Part shown: positions 31,910 to 41,097 of the stretch, one piece after another
Layout of the letters: every line of letters starts with the position of its first letter
Position numbering within the stretch: position 1 is the first letter of the stretch
Origin: G963665495 sp963665495
GTDB lineage: Bacteria > Desulfobacterota > Desulfovibrionia > Desulfovibrionales > Desulfovibrionaceae
Assembly (NCBI GenBank): GCA_963665495.1
Contig: OY762289.1
Coordinates: 2,914,001 to 2,978,000 of the forward strand
Length of the DNA: 64,000 nt
Direction of reading: 5' to 3'
The notes under the pieces: model-generated
Databases searched by the model: none
Seen by the model: only the letters and a program-made list of their open reading frames with translations
What the model was told of the DNA's origin: nothing
Program-made: the position numbers and the translations under genes

Positions 31910-34900
31910 TTATACTCGTAACAGCTTGTCGGAGGGCACTTCCAACAATGGAACCTGACCTCCGTCGGATTCGTCGTCCGCACCCTCTCTACCACTCCCT
32001 GCCAGGTTCTCTTCAGGCTCATCTCCTGTCTCCACCTCAAGCAACGGCTCTTCACCCCAGCCAAGGGGAGGCACATCCGAGACTTGATATTGGGTGATGG
32101 TGTCATGCGAAAAAATACCAATGGCAATCATGGACTCATTTCCATTGGAATCTTTGAACACAAACTTATCCCCGTTTCTCCCCCCCAGCCCATCGTAGAC
32201 ATAGACCTCATCCGGTTGCAGGATGTACTGCCCCCTATCCTCACTGTCGCTATTGAACGAGATATAGAGTTTTTTCCCTGGGGGAAGGCCCTTGAGGGTC
32301 AGCGCCAGAGACGAACTCTGGTTGGTACTCGTTCGATTTCGCTCATGTGCGCTCTGACTCTTTGCCTGTGTCACCGCTCCGTGTAATACGCTTAACAGTT
32401 CCAAAGCCTGCGCGAATTTCTCCACGCCTTCTTTGTCTTGATTTTTCAATTCGCTGGAAAGAAAGGATGAGGCATCCTTATAGCCGGCAGAAATCTTTGG
32501 GAAACTTTGATCATTGAAAATGGGATCATCTGATGTTCCCAATAAGTTTTTCAGAATTTTCACTATTGTTTTCGGGGCCGTTTTCTGATCCAGCGTCCGT
32601 CCATTGATTTTTGCCAAATAGCCTGTCTGCGCCTCCTTATCCAACAACTTGGCATCCCGCACCATTTCAAACAACCGGTCCTGCAGCTTGCAGACTCGCT
32701 GATGGAAAAAATCGAGTTTGAGAGCCAGCTCATGCTCATCCGCCGGGGAAATAAGCGCGCCCGCACGCAGCAGCAGTTCCCCATGATGGGTGATAACGCT
32801 GGCAGGATCCGTCGGATCGTATTGTTCCGGATTGAATTTCGTTTGCGTCTTTTCTTCGCAAAATCTGATCCAATTTTCGGCGCTGGGAATCGGCGCGTTT
32901 GTCAGCTCCTTTTTCTCCGCGTCCTGTGTTCCGGCAGCGAGGCGGTCGCTCTCCAGCTGGGCAGCGACACGCAGCGCATGGAGACCGAGGCACGATCTGG
33001 AGCCGGATTTTTCAAGACTGGCTCTGAGGGATTCAGCATTGTTTTTGATTTCTTCCGCGTTTTTTAAATCAAGGCTCTTTTGTTTGGAGGGTAAAAGATC
33101 CGCAATATTGAAAAGCAGTCTGCTTGTCTCCTTTCGAGCATCTCCAGCCCCAGGGTACTGCAATACGGTTTTCACATCCTCAAAGCCGGGGAGCCTGCCC
33201 TGGTTCGGAGCAATCGCAGCCTTTGTTTTGGAAAAAACACCATAGGTTCCGGTCAGCGGCAATTCGGCAACGAATTTTTGCAGACCGGCATCCCCCAGTC
33301 TGGGGAGCAGAGCGGCTACCTTGGCCTGCAAGGTTTCATACTGGTTTTGAGGCCCTGGCAGATAAATATTTCCGAATCTGGCGACAGCGTCTTCGATGAA
33401 TTTCAGGTTGTCATCCAGCGTGTTTCCCGGCTGGAGCCCGGATGAGGCGGAAACGCCATCAACTTGATGCTGCGCCAGGGCTTGCTGCAGTGCCTCGGCA
33501 TTGGAGGCCGCCCAGCTTGTGATTCTCTCATACTGCGCCCGCAAGCCCGCACTCGAATCAGAGGCGCCGAAAATTTTCTTCTCAGCCTCATTCAATTTAA
33601 TGCTCAATTTATGGATGCGTGTGGCATGCTTCCCTTTACTCTTCAACAAGAAGCGTTTTTCCATGGATTGAAGTTCATTTCTTATAGCAAGATAAACCTG
33701 GCCTGGTGTTTGTCCCTGGATTTTCATGCCAATCTGACCGGCGAGCTCCGACAGTCTGGCCTTCATTGCCTGAAGTTTCTCCGAAGGCTGCATATTTGCC
33801 ACGTCAAGGTCTAACCTTTTGGAGAAGAAAGTTAGCATCTCGATGGTGCTTTTCTCAAAATTTCCTCCAAGATACTCGCGGATGGATTTCATCCGCTCAT
33901 ACAAGGTCTTGTTTTCGGCTTTCAGACCAAGCACGTTTTCGCAATTCAGGATTTCCTCTTGCAGTCTGACATAGTTCGCCCCTTCGCTTTGCTGACTGTC
34001 ATACGCAATTCCAATCAAATCCATTTGTTTTCTTATATTGATTGCGATCAGATCACAGTAAGCTTGTAAGTCGTATTTGGTAATATCCCTCAGCTGATCA
34101 GGCGAATTAAACTCGGATAACATTCGCCGCATCTCTGCGAGAACCTGTTCAGCCCGTTCCCTGACCGTGACATTGTCTTTTATAGGGATTCCGAACCGTT
34201 CTGAAATCTCGAGCAGAATAGTAGTAGCCCTCTGGAAGATTCCAGCTGTTGCATCACCCCCTGAGTAGCCCTCCAAGATTTTTTCATTAAAAAATCCGAG
34301 TGATTCCGCGTCAACTTTTTCCTTGGTACCCGCAAGCTCGAGAACAGTTTTTATCTTTCCGGCGATGTCTGCCAGAGATGGCAAGGGCTGCCCCTCTGCC
34401 AACCCGATGTTCCAGGATTTGATCAATTCAATTTGCAACTCTTCTATCCGGTCAGGAAGATTAAAATCTTCAGAACTGCTTTCGACGTCTACTTCCGAGC
34501 CGTCTGCAACGACAATCTTTTTCCCAACTTCTTTCAGGTTCAGGAATCCTCCACTCACAGAGCCAAGCTTAAGGGCTCCCTTGTTACCCGTATAGGCGGC
34601 GTACTTGTTATATTCTTTTTGGAGATATTCGAATTTGTCGATCGGTTTGGATAGGGTATCAGGAAATTTGACGCCTATTTTTTGGGAGCAAGTTTCAAGT
34701 TGCCTGTCAATTGTTTGTATGACTGCTTCCCACGCCGGCATGTTTCCATCTTTCACCGCGGCCTTGAATTTGCTGAGCGCACTCTCTCTTACTGTTTGCG
34801 AGCTATCAAGGACGGCAACGGCTTTTTTTAAATTATCCAGCAAGTTTTCCTGATCCCAACTGGTGTATGCCGGCAACTGCCTCTGGAATGTTTTAACAGC

Positions 34901-37855
34901 AGTTTTTTTCAGATCTTCAATGCTGGTGTAGTGGTGCAGAATTTCGACGAAAAACCCCTCCATATCATCCTTATCAGGATGATTGCTGTCATCCAATGCT
35001 GTCATAAAGTCATCATAGATCTCACTAAATCTTGCTTCGCTGGTACCATCGTAATCACGGGCCTGTAGGATTAAATTCCCAAGTCTTTGCTGATGCTCTT
35101 CTTTGACTTTCTTCACCCCATCCTGCAACTTAGAATAACTGGATGCTCTAATTTTCCGAAAGAGTGTAAGCTGGTCTTTGGCTTCATGATATGGCACCAG
35201 CAAATGAGCCGAATCCCCCTTGACGTTATCACCTATTGCCTCACCATAGCGATCACGGGCGCTCAGCTCTTCATCTCCTTTCGCGTCAGCTGTCTGCCTA
35301 TACAACTTCTTCAGTTCTTTCTGTATCTCAACGGTCGCCTCTCTAAGTCCCCGCACCGTCCTCAGGGGAAGTACCCTTCCGTCGGGAAGAGGCAGAAGTC
35401 CTTCGGGCAGCTTCTTTCCCAACTTATCATAATAATATTCTAAATATTCCACCACATTCAGTGCGCGTCCGCGGTAATCGGAAGAATCCGAGTTTTGTAT
35501 ACCAAAAAATTGTTCAGCATATGCAATGCATTCGTAATTTTTTCTGGCCAGGCTGGTTTTGTTGGCGATGACGTATAAGTCATCCCTTTCTAAATCCACT
35601 TCAGCTTCATAAAAAATGGCTAAAGCGCGCAATTCGTCGCTAACCAGGCTAAAATGTTTATACACTTCCCGCCATGTCATATCCCCCCAGTGGATACCCC
35701 CTTCTTTTTTTGCATTATCGCTCAACACTTCCGCGTTATTCATCCTTCCTCCCCCAGTCACCCTCACAATTTTTTTGATTTTATCAAAAGAAGTCTTCGT
35801 AAAATTGCTGTATTGTTTTTCGGTTGCCTCCGCCTTTCCGATATTGGGGTAATTACCGGGTTCTGCTTCTTTCAGTATTTTTACATTCTCGGAGTTGGCA
35901 AAGCGTTCCAAGGCCTCTCCCACCCGCTTTTTCAACGCTGCCGGATTGCGCAGTCGCGAGCTCCCCTCAATGGGGCTTGGCCCATCTCTTTCAATCATGT
36001 GAGCAGTATCAAATTGTTTCGGAAAGACTCCAATTTTGTACGCCCATGAACGCACAAACTCGTTTTCCAAATTGTCAAGATCCTTTGCATCGAGATCAAC
36101 TTGATAGGTATCAACATTGGCAATGTCTTGTAACGCGGCGTTGTTCTCAGTGATGAAAGGAGAATTGTAACTTTTATGGGAAGATGCAAACAGGTCAAGT
36201 ATAGCATAAGATGTGTCTTTATCTTTTTTACTCAGTATAACATCAGGCACGCCAGATAAAGTATAATCCATTATATAATTTAGATTATCTTTTTCTCCAA
36301 TGCTTCTGTGGAACTCCTTCGATCGTCCCCGAAGAATATTGCTCGCAATATTTTTCGCTGATTCTTCACTCAATGCATACTTCTCTTCCAAATTCTCAGC
36401 CAGATACTTTTCAATCATGCCTGCGGCTTCATTATTGCTGTACTGCCTTACTCTTTCCACTAAGGCTTTCGGCATAACATTTAATATCCTCAGTACACCT
36501 TTAAAATTACTGTCCTGCTTTCCCATTTCCAATAACTCATCAAATTTCTCTCTTAACTCGCTTTCCTCCGGAATCATTTCCAATAGCCCTAACTCTTGCG
36601 GATTATACTTGTTATCCAGATATACATGCCAATAAAGCAGGACCGTCTTGGCCACTTCATCAAGGCTCTTGTCATCCATGCCAACAAAAAAAGGCTCTTG
36701 GGAAATAATCTCTTTAATTCCACTCACATTCTCATGAACTTTGCCGATTTGCTTCTTCCAGACCGCTTTCAATCCTATTTGCAACGCCTCTCTTTTGCAG
36801 ACCCTGGTAAATGCGTCGGCATACTCATTCATATCTGTTCGTGTGAAGGTCGTTTTCTCCGGATCATGATTTCCAACAGGATGCAATCGTCCTTGAGAAT
36901 CTAACCTATTCACATTACAAAGACGGCCAAAGAAACGTCTTACTTCCATGTTGTCGGGCCATCTCTTGTTTTTAAGAGAAGGATGAAAGGCATTCTTAAA
37001 AATGGCGGTTAAAACCGGCTCATGAGATGATTTTAACAAGCTTTTTTCTTTTTGTTCTTTTCCGGCACCCTCCTGGCGAGAATGTTCATCATTCCCCGGT
37101 TCGGAAGCAGACTTTTTGGTATTCGTCTTCCTCACTGCCACATCAAGAACATCTTCTCTTCGTGACTTGATGTTCTGGCAGCATTTTACAATGTTGGCGT
37201 GCTTTTCCGCATGAGCCTTGATAACATCAAGGGGACGCAATTCCAGTATGGCTGCTGCTTTGGCCAACCACTTTTGCACCTCCGAGAGTTGTTCCGGGGC
37301 CAGACGTTGTTCGGGCCCACTGCCTCGTTTGATGAAGGGCCAGACCTTGATCAGATTGGAGGCAAGTCTTCTTTTCTCCCAGTCCGAGAGGTTCAATCCC
37401 GGTGCGATTTCCGGAATTTTCTTCATAGCTTGTTGTATGCCTTTCTCTAACTTCTCTCCGTACAGATCCGAAACATTGAAGTTATCGGGCAGCAACTGCT
37501 CAATTTTTTCAATCCCAAGTTTCCCAAGAATAGCTTCCCTGATCAAAACGGCGTTATCGCCCAGGCGCTGCTCGGTGAAGTTGAGCAACTCCATTTTCCG
37601 GTGCATGACTTCCGTACTCGTGAGTCTTATAGGCAAAAAAGTTATCAAACAGTCACTTAAATTCTTTAGTCTCCTCAAGAAATTTGAACCTTTTGTTGAT
37701 TGCACTACCCTGTAGCCATTCTTACTCACAAGCTTGTGCTTCTCGCTCGTAATCTTCTTATGGTTAAAGGGGATTCCCTTTTCTTTTATATAGGTGTCTT
37801 CAAATTCAAAGGTACGGTTGCCGCTCGGTATGGTATATTCAATTGCTTTGGGCAT
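31910..37855 (-). CDS. Giant putative type III effector, 1,981 residues
   Basis: The frame is uninterrupted over 5.9 kb, with AGGAGCAGAACGAA before the ATG. The product has no signal peptide and no convincing membrane segments. It seems mostly helical, with many Lys/Glu-rich stretches. The last 150 residues differ: strands in LTLKGLPPGKKLYISFNSDS and RGQYILQPDEVYVYDG, then an acidic tail with PLLEV occurring twice. I recognise no catalytic domain. It is the first gene of the minus-strand T3SS row and is followed at once by two CesT-like chaperones. Its coding DNA is visibly more AT-rich (notably 35400-36700) than the sct genes, suggesting separate acquisition. Effector status is inferred from context. 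Confidence 0.75.
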   Translation of the reverse strand: MPKAIEYTIPSGNRTFEFEDTYIKEKGIPFNHKKITSEKHKLVSKNGYRVVQSTKGSNFLRRLKNLSDCLITFLPIRLTSTEVMHRKMELLNFTEQRLGDNAVLIREAILGKLGIEKIEQLLPDNFNVSDLYGEKLEKGIQQAMKKIPEIAPGLNLSDWEKRRLASNLIKVWPFIKRGSGPEQRLAPEQLSEVQKWLAKAAAILELRPLDVIKAHAEKHANIVKCCQNIKSRREDVLDVAVRKTNTKKSASEPGNDEHSRQEGAGKEQKEKSLLKSSHEPVLTAIFKNAFHPSLKNKRWPDNMEVRRFFGRLCNVNRLDSQGRLHPVGNHDPEKTTFTRTDMNEYADAFTRVCKREALQIGLKAVWKKQIGKVHENVSGIKEIISQEPFFVGMDDKSLDEVAKTVLLYWHVYLDNKYNPQELGLLEMIPEESELREKFDELLEMGKQDSNFKGVLRILNVMPKALVERVRQYSNNEAAGMIEKYLAENLEEKYALSEESAKNIASNILRGRSKEFHRSIGEKDNLNYIMDYTLSGVPDVILSKKDKDTSYAILDLFASSHKSYNSPFITENNAALQDIANVDTYQVDLDAKDLDNLENEFVRSWAYKIGVFPKQFDTAHMIERDGPSPIEGSSRLRNPAALKKRVGEALERFANSENVKILKEAEPGNYPNIGKAEATEKQYSNFTKTSFDKIKKIVRVTGGGRMNNAEVLSDNAKKEGGIHWGDMTWREVYKHFSLVSDELRALAIFYEAEVDLERDDLYVIANKTSLARKNYECIAYAEQFFGIQNSDSSDYRGRALNVVEYLEYYYDKLGKKLPEGLLPLPDGRVLPLRTVRGLREATVEIQKELKKLYRQTADAKGDEELSARDRYGEAIGDNVKGDSAHLLVPYHEAKDQLTLFRKIRASSYSKLQDGVKKVKEEHQQRLGNLILQARDYDGTSEARFSEIYDDFMTALDDSNHPDKDDMEGFFVEILHHYTSIEDLKKTAVKTFQRQLPAYTSWDQENLLDNLKKAVAVLDSSQTVRESALSKFKAAVKDGNMPAWEAVIQTIDRQLETCSQKIGVKFPDTLSKPIDKFEYLQKEYNKYAAYTGNKGALKLGSVSGGFLNLKEVGKKIVVADGSEVDVESSSEDFNLPDRIEELQIELIKSWNIGLAEGQPLPSLADIAGKIKTVLELAGTKEKVDAESLGFFNEKILEGYSGGDATAGIFQRATTILLEISERFGIPIKDNVTVRERAEQVLAEMRRMLSEFNSPDQLRDITKYDLQAYCDLIAINIRKQMDLIGIAYDSQQSEGANYVRLQEEILNCENVLGLKAENKTLYERMKSIREYLGGNFEKSTIEMLTFFSKRLDLDVANMQPSEKLQAMKARLSELAGQIGMKIQGQTPGQVYLAIRNELQSMEKRFLLKSKGKHATRIHKLSIKLNEAEKKIFGASDSSAGLRAQYERITSWAASNAEALQQALAQHQVDGVSASSGLQPGNTLDDNLKFIEDAVARFGNIYLPGPQNQYETLQAKVAALLPRLGDAGLQKFVAELPLTGTYGVFSKTKAAIAPNQGRLPGFEDVKTVLQYPGAGDARKETSRLLFNIADLLPSKQKSLDLKNAEEIKNNAESLRASLEKSGSRSCLGLHALRVAAQLESDRLAAGTQDAEKKELTNAPIPSAENWIRFCEEKTQTKFNPEQYDPTDPASVITHHGELLLRAGALISPADEHELALKLDFFHQRVCKLQDRLFEMVRDAKLLDKEAQTGYLAKINGRTLDQKTAPKTIVKILKNLLGTSDDPIFNDQSFPKISAGYKDASSFLSSELKNQDKEGVEKFAQALELLSVLHGAVTQAKSQSAHERNRTSTNQSSSLALTLKGLPPGKKLYISFNSDSEDRGQYILQPDEVYVYDGLGGRNGDKFVFKDSNGNESMIAIGIFSHDTITQYQVSDVPPLGWGEEPLLEVETGDEPEENLAGSGREGADDESDGGQVPLLEVPSDKLLRV

Positions 37856-38076
37856 TTCGTTCTGCTCCTATTCGTCATTCTTTGAGTGCCAACTTTCGTG
37901 GCATGCCGTATTAAAAAATTTCGCTTCAGGGGCAGGTCAGCAATAGCTGTGCCGTTTTCAGGTCCGGCTGTTGAATCGGAAGGGCGAGTTTTGACGACGC
38001 TCACCGGCTGTATCTGGCGACGGATAGTACGTTCGAGTTCGGATGGAGAGGAGCCGCGACTCCGGATGTTTACCGG

Positions 38077-38093
38077 TTGATAATAATTATCAA
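38077..38093. promoter_or_regulatory. Fur-type operator (7-1-7 palindrome)
   Basis: TTGATAATAATTATCAA has perfect 8-bp arms around a central A. It contains TGATAAT-n-ATTATCA, the classical 7-1-7 recognition core of Fur-family repressors. It lies 222 bp upstream of the giant effector gene and about 580 bp upstream of sctW. Iron control of a T3SS is known in other bacteria. Here the link is inferred from the motif only. Confidence 0.6.
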
Positions 38094-38130
38094 GACTCTT
38101 CAGTATGATAGATCTCTCCTATCACAACCA

Positions 38131-38144
38131 TTGAAGAAATTCAA
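38131..38144. promoter_or_regulatory. Inverted repeat in the T3SS control region
   Basis: TTGAA-GAAA-TTCAA is a perfect 5-4-5 inverted repeat within an AT-rich stretch. It could be a second regulator site. It is short, so chance is possible. Confidence 0.3.
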
Positions 38145-38504
38145 TATGATTTTACTTATCAACTGATACTTTTTAAACTTTACAGCACGTAAGACAGGCT
38201 GTTCATATGCTCTAGAATTGCCCCCTGACAGCGTCTGATCCAACAACACGGCCCGTGTGAGCCAGCACCCGCCTTGGGACGGACAGTGCAACCTGTCTTT
38301 GCCCGAAGGACCTGGAAACACACATAACATTTTTCAATAACAGACAACAAAAAAACATATAGGACATTACCAACACGGCATATGTGTTTTCCAACTGACA
38401 TTAGGATGACAATTCAGCGACAAAAGCAGAAAAGTTCGACTAACGTGCTAAAGACCGAAAAACAGGTCCCATAGACGCTGTTATCGACTTTAATCCAGGT
38501 CTTG

Positions 38505-38517
38505 TATAATAATTATC
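38505..38517 (+). promoter_or_regulatory. Candidate -10 box and half Fur-like site upstream of sctW
   Basis: TATAAT (38505-38510) is a consensus -10 box. The overlapping ATAATAATTATC (38506-38517) repeats 12 bases of the Fur-type palindrome at 38080-38091. A -35 is not obvious (TTATCG at 38481-38486, 18 bp spacing, is poor), as in activator-dependent promoters. The leader to the sctW ATG would be about 160 nt. Confidence 0.4.
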
Positions 38518-38675
38518 TATGTAGTAAGTTGGCTGACGTTGGCACAGATGAGGCGATACATACGTAGCGCATTGCCGGCCTCCGACTCGGTCATTAAGAG
38601 TCCCGTTACTGTTATCCGCTGTTTCGACCACGGCTTGCCGCCCGTGAGAGCCGTTTCAATACAGGATAGTACTCC

Positions 38676-39785
38676 ATGAGCATTCGCATTCAGGATTCCC
38701 AGCAGGTATCTCCGGCCAGCTCCGGGGACTCGGGTCAGGATCCGGGAAAAGGCAGTTTCAAAGGCCGCGATGTCACCCAAAAGGTCGAAACCGACTCTCT
38801 GCTGGCCGGAGACTCCGGTCAGCCCGAAGTGGAAACGGAAGAAAAGTCGCTGCAAGAGCGCATGGAAAATTCCGAGGAGAAAGAACGACAGGGAACGCTG
38901 AAACGCGCGGCCTTCAGTTTGAAAGACGACGAACTGTACAAGCGGTTGCATCTTCTGAACTTTCTTGCCGCGCTGAAACAACGCAACGCCACCACCCACA
39001 GTCAGGTGCTCACTGTCGCGCGCCAGTTTTTCCAGGATGTGTCGAACCAGTACCTCGCCCTGACCTTTTCGCGCAGCCAGCTCGTTGAAGAAGGCGGCAA
39101 AAGCGAGCTCATCCAGGCCATAGACAGCGTCCTCGCGGAGATGGAACTAAAACACGGCGCCCGTATCCAGGCCGGACTCAATGTCCTGCAACGTGCTGTT
39201 GCCTTTGAAAATCATGGCGTAGGAAAAGCCGACGAACTGCAAAAGTTCTATGGCGACACCCTGGAGTCATACGAGGGCGCCACCCAAACCTACGAAGCCA
39301 TTCTGGAGAAATACGGCAGCGAAGGGGTGCCCGATGCGATTGAATTTCTGATGCAGGCTCTTGGTGACGACCTGGCTTCCAAAGGCTCTTCCCTGACCAA
39401 GGTGGAGCTGAAAAAGATCATCGACGAACTGGACAACCTCAAATTCCTGAACACCCTCCACGAAAAATGCACCCGGTTCATGGACCGGCTGGAAAACGTC
39501 TACGGCGCGATTCCGGGTATCTCGACGCTGGAACTCATGAAAAAAGTGCTGGTACTCAAGGATGAAAAGTGGATCACGGACAGTTCCATCGATACCTTCG
39601 TCAGCAAGACCGGTGTTGACGACTTGGGCACCAGGATTCAGTTTCTGCGCGAGCTGTCGGGACTTGGCCGGGCCATTCCTCTCAAGATGTTCGAGTTGGA
39701 AGAAAACCGCGGCAATTTTCTCCGGGCCATCCAGGACAGCCTGGATCTGGCAATCGCCCAGGAGGAAGAGGAAATGGAAGACTAG
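38676..39785 (+). CDS. sctW: Type III secretion gatekeeper SctW, YopN-TyeA fusion
   Basis: The 369-residue protein has a polar N-terminal secretion region (about 1-60) and a helical YopN/HrpJ part with FFQDVSNQYLALTFSRSQLV and AIDSVLAEMELKHGARIQAG. A C-terminal TyeA-like domain (about 285-369) follows: VLVLKDEKWITDSSIDTFVS, then the end NFLRAIQDSLDLAIAQEEEE, closely like the end of TyeA. In Yersinia these are two proteins. Here, as in InvE/MxiC-type and some other gatekeepers, they are one chain. It blocks effector export until host contact. Confidence 0.92.
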   Translation: MSIRIQDSQQVSPASSGDSGQDPGKGSFKGRDVTQKVETDSLLAGDSGQPEVETEEKSLQERMENSEEKERQGTLKRAAFSLKDDELYKRLHLLNFLAALKQRNATTHSQVLTVARQFFQDVSNQYLALTFSRSQLVEEGGKSELIQAIDSVLAEMELKHGARIQAGLNVLQRAVAFENHGVGKADELQKFYGDTLESYEGATQTYEAILEKYGSEGVPDAIEFLMQALGDDLASKGSSLTKVELKKIIDELDNLKFLNTLHEKCTRFMDRLENVYGAIPGISTLELMKKVLVLKDEKWITDSSIDTFVSKTGVDDLGTRIQFLRELSGLGRAIPLKMFELEENRGNFLRAIQDSLDLAIAQEEEEMED

Positions 39786-39787
39786 CC

Positions 39788-40162
39788 ATGCAATGGGTAC
39801 ACGACACCATAGCGGATTTCGGCAAAAGCATAGGCCTGCCCCATCTCGCGGTAAACAAGGACAAAGTCGCCTGCCTGGAACTCGAAAGCATGGGGGATCT
39901 CTTTATAGAGTTGCACGGGCACGAGATACTGATTTACCTGGCTTTTCCTGCCCCGCCCAATGCGTCCGCCCCATACCTCGAACTTTTACAACTCAGCAGC
40001 ATCCGAAACGACTCGCTTTTTCAGGGGACCCCGGTACAGGTGGCCGCCACGGAAGACGACAATCTGATCATTGCGCTCAGACTCGAGGCCGAAGCCTTCA
40101 ACCTGCCCCTGCTGGAAGAGGCCTTGGATTATCTGCTCCTTCTTGCCGGACGATTTTCATGA
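39788..40162 (+). CDS. SycN-like gatekeeper chaperone
   Basis: The 124-residue protein lines up with Yersinia SycN throughout: start MQWVHDTIADFGKSIGLPHL (SycN begins with a comparable W-I..I..F...LG pattern), LECLELE-type strand DKVACLELESMGDLFIELHG, and the end LEAEAFNLPLLEEALDYLLL. It starts 3 bp after sctW, as sycN follows yopN-tyeA in Yersinia. SycN pairs with YscB to hold YopN. The chaperone at 25143 is a candidate for the partner. Confidence 0.85.
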   Translation: MQWVHDTIADFGKSIGLPHLAVNKDKVACLELESMGDLFIELHGHEILIYLAFPAPPNASAPYLELLQLSSIRNDSLFQGTPVQVAATEDDNLIIALRLEAEAFNLPLLEEALDYLLLLAGRFS

Positions 40163-40206
40163 GTTCGCTTTGAGGGCAACCAAACAGACGACCAGGGAGT
40201 GAAACG

Positions 40207-40605
40207 ATGCCGCGCGTAGGCGAGCTGCTTTCCTTCACAGTTGGTATAGAACAGATTCTGGTGGATCACGGGCAACACCTCGACGAACATCTGCCCGAAT
40301 CCAACACCTTGTTCCCCAGCGATACGCCTCCGGAACTGCATCTTGAACAGGTTGTCCGGACGCAGAATTATGAAAAAGCCCTGCTTGCCGGCCTGTGCCC
40401 TTCCATAGAGCAGCGCAACGTGCTGCTTCCAGGACAAATTCGGGCTCAACTGGCCGAAGTGGCCAGAGAACTTGACGCCAGATTCCGCAAGGCCAAAACG
40501 TCCGAAGAACGTGAGGAGCTGAAAAAGGCCCTGCTCGTTCTTGAAGAGGACGAGGAGTTGCGGGAAGTGCTCAGTGCCTACGAAAGACTGCTTGTATCCA
40601 TCTGA
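40207..40605 (+). CDS. YscX-like secreted export component
   Basis: The 132-residue protein resembles YscX by size, synteny (sycN-yscX-yscY-sctV) and blocks such as VGIEQILVDHGQHLDEHLPE and the helical end LLVLEEDEELREVLSAYERL. YscX is a Ysc-family-specific protein that binds YscY and the export gate protein SctV and is itself an early substrate. Its presence places this system in the Ysc-like branch. Confidence 0.82.
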   Translation: MPRVGELLSFTVGIEQILVDHGQHLDEHLPESNTLFPSDTPPELHLEQVVRTQNYEKALLAGLCPSIEQRNVLLPGQIRAQLAEVARELDARFRKAKTSEEREELKKALLVLEEDEELREVLSAYERLLVSI

Positions 40606-40725
40606 ATGTTTTTGTTACTGGTTTATCGCGTGGTGTGAAATGGATTTTGCAACTGGCGGAAATTATGCAGCGAAAAAGCGGGCGGCAACAGCTCCCCGTA
40701 CAACCAACCTGGCACAACTAGCACC

Positions 40726-41097
40726 ATGGATTCGGAAAAAAAAAGCACGCTGAATCTTCTGGCGTATTACTTGTTGATAAACAACAAGCTGGACAAGGCA
40801 GAGGCGCTGTACGCCGTACTGGTACGTTTTTTTCCCGAAGACGGGCAACTGGCGATGAGCCTGGCGTACGTCTTTTTCCTGTCTGCGCGTTCGGAGGAGG
40901 CTCTGGAACAGGTCAATGCAGCCGTAAAGCATATCGACGACCCCCGTAAGCCGCTGGCCCTCCTGCTCAAGGCGCGCATTCTGCATCAGATGAACCGCCC
41001 GCAAGAGGCCGGCAGAAATATCGAACGCTACCTGCGTATGCTTGATAAGCAGCGTGAACAGCGCGACAACCTTTCCAATGAGAAGACCACCACATGA
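40726..41097 (+). CDS. YscY-like TPR chaperone of YscX
   Basis: The 123-residue protein consists of tetratricopeptide-like helices: LNLLAYYLLINNKLDKAEAL, AMSLAYVFFLSARSEEALEQ and ALLLKARILHQMNRPQEAGR. YscY proteins are of this size and fold. It overlaps the sctV start by 4 bp. Together with the preceding gene it forms the XY pair that docks on SctV in Ysc systems. Confidence 0.85.
   Translation: MDSEKKSTLNLLAYYLLINNKLDKAEALYAVLVRFFPEDGQLAMSLAYVFFLSARSEEALEQVNAAVKHIDDPRKPLALLLKARILHQMNRPQEAGRNIERYLRMLDKQREQRDNLSNEKTTT

Larger units (their letters stand above)
37856..38675. other. 820-bp divergent control region between the two T3SS transcription blocks
   Basis: This AT-rich region separates the minus-strand effector/translocator/basal-body row from the plus-strand sctW-sctV row. 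It holds a perfect Fur-type palindrome (38077-38093), a TTGAA-GAAA-TTCAA inverted repeat (38131-38144), and a second ATAATAATTATC copy that includes a consensus TATAAT box (38505-38510). No gene is supported. Small frames here lack ribosome sites. Confidence 0.6.

Noticed and set aside
38100..38640. Several 60-76-codon minus-strand frames in the T3SS control region
   Set aside because: They overlap the operator and promoter signals, lack RBSs and have no recognisable motif.
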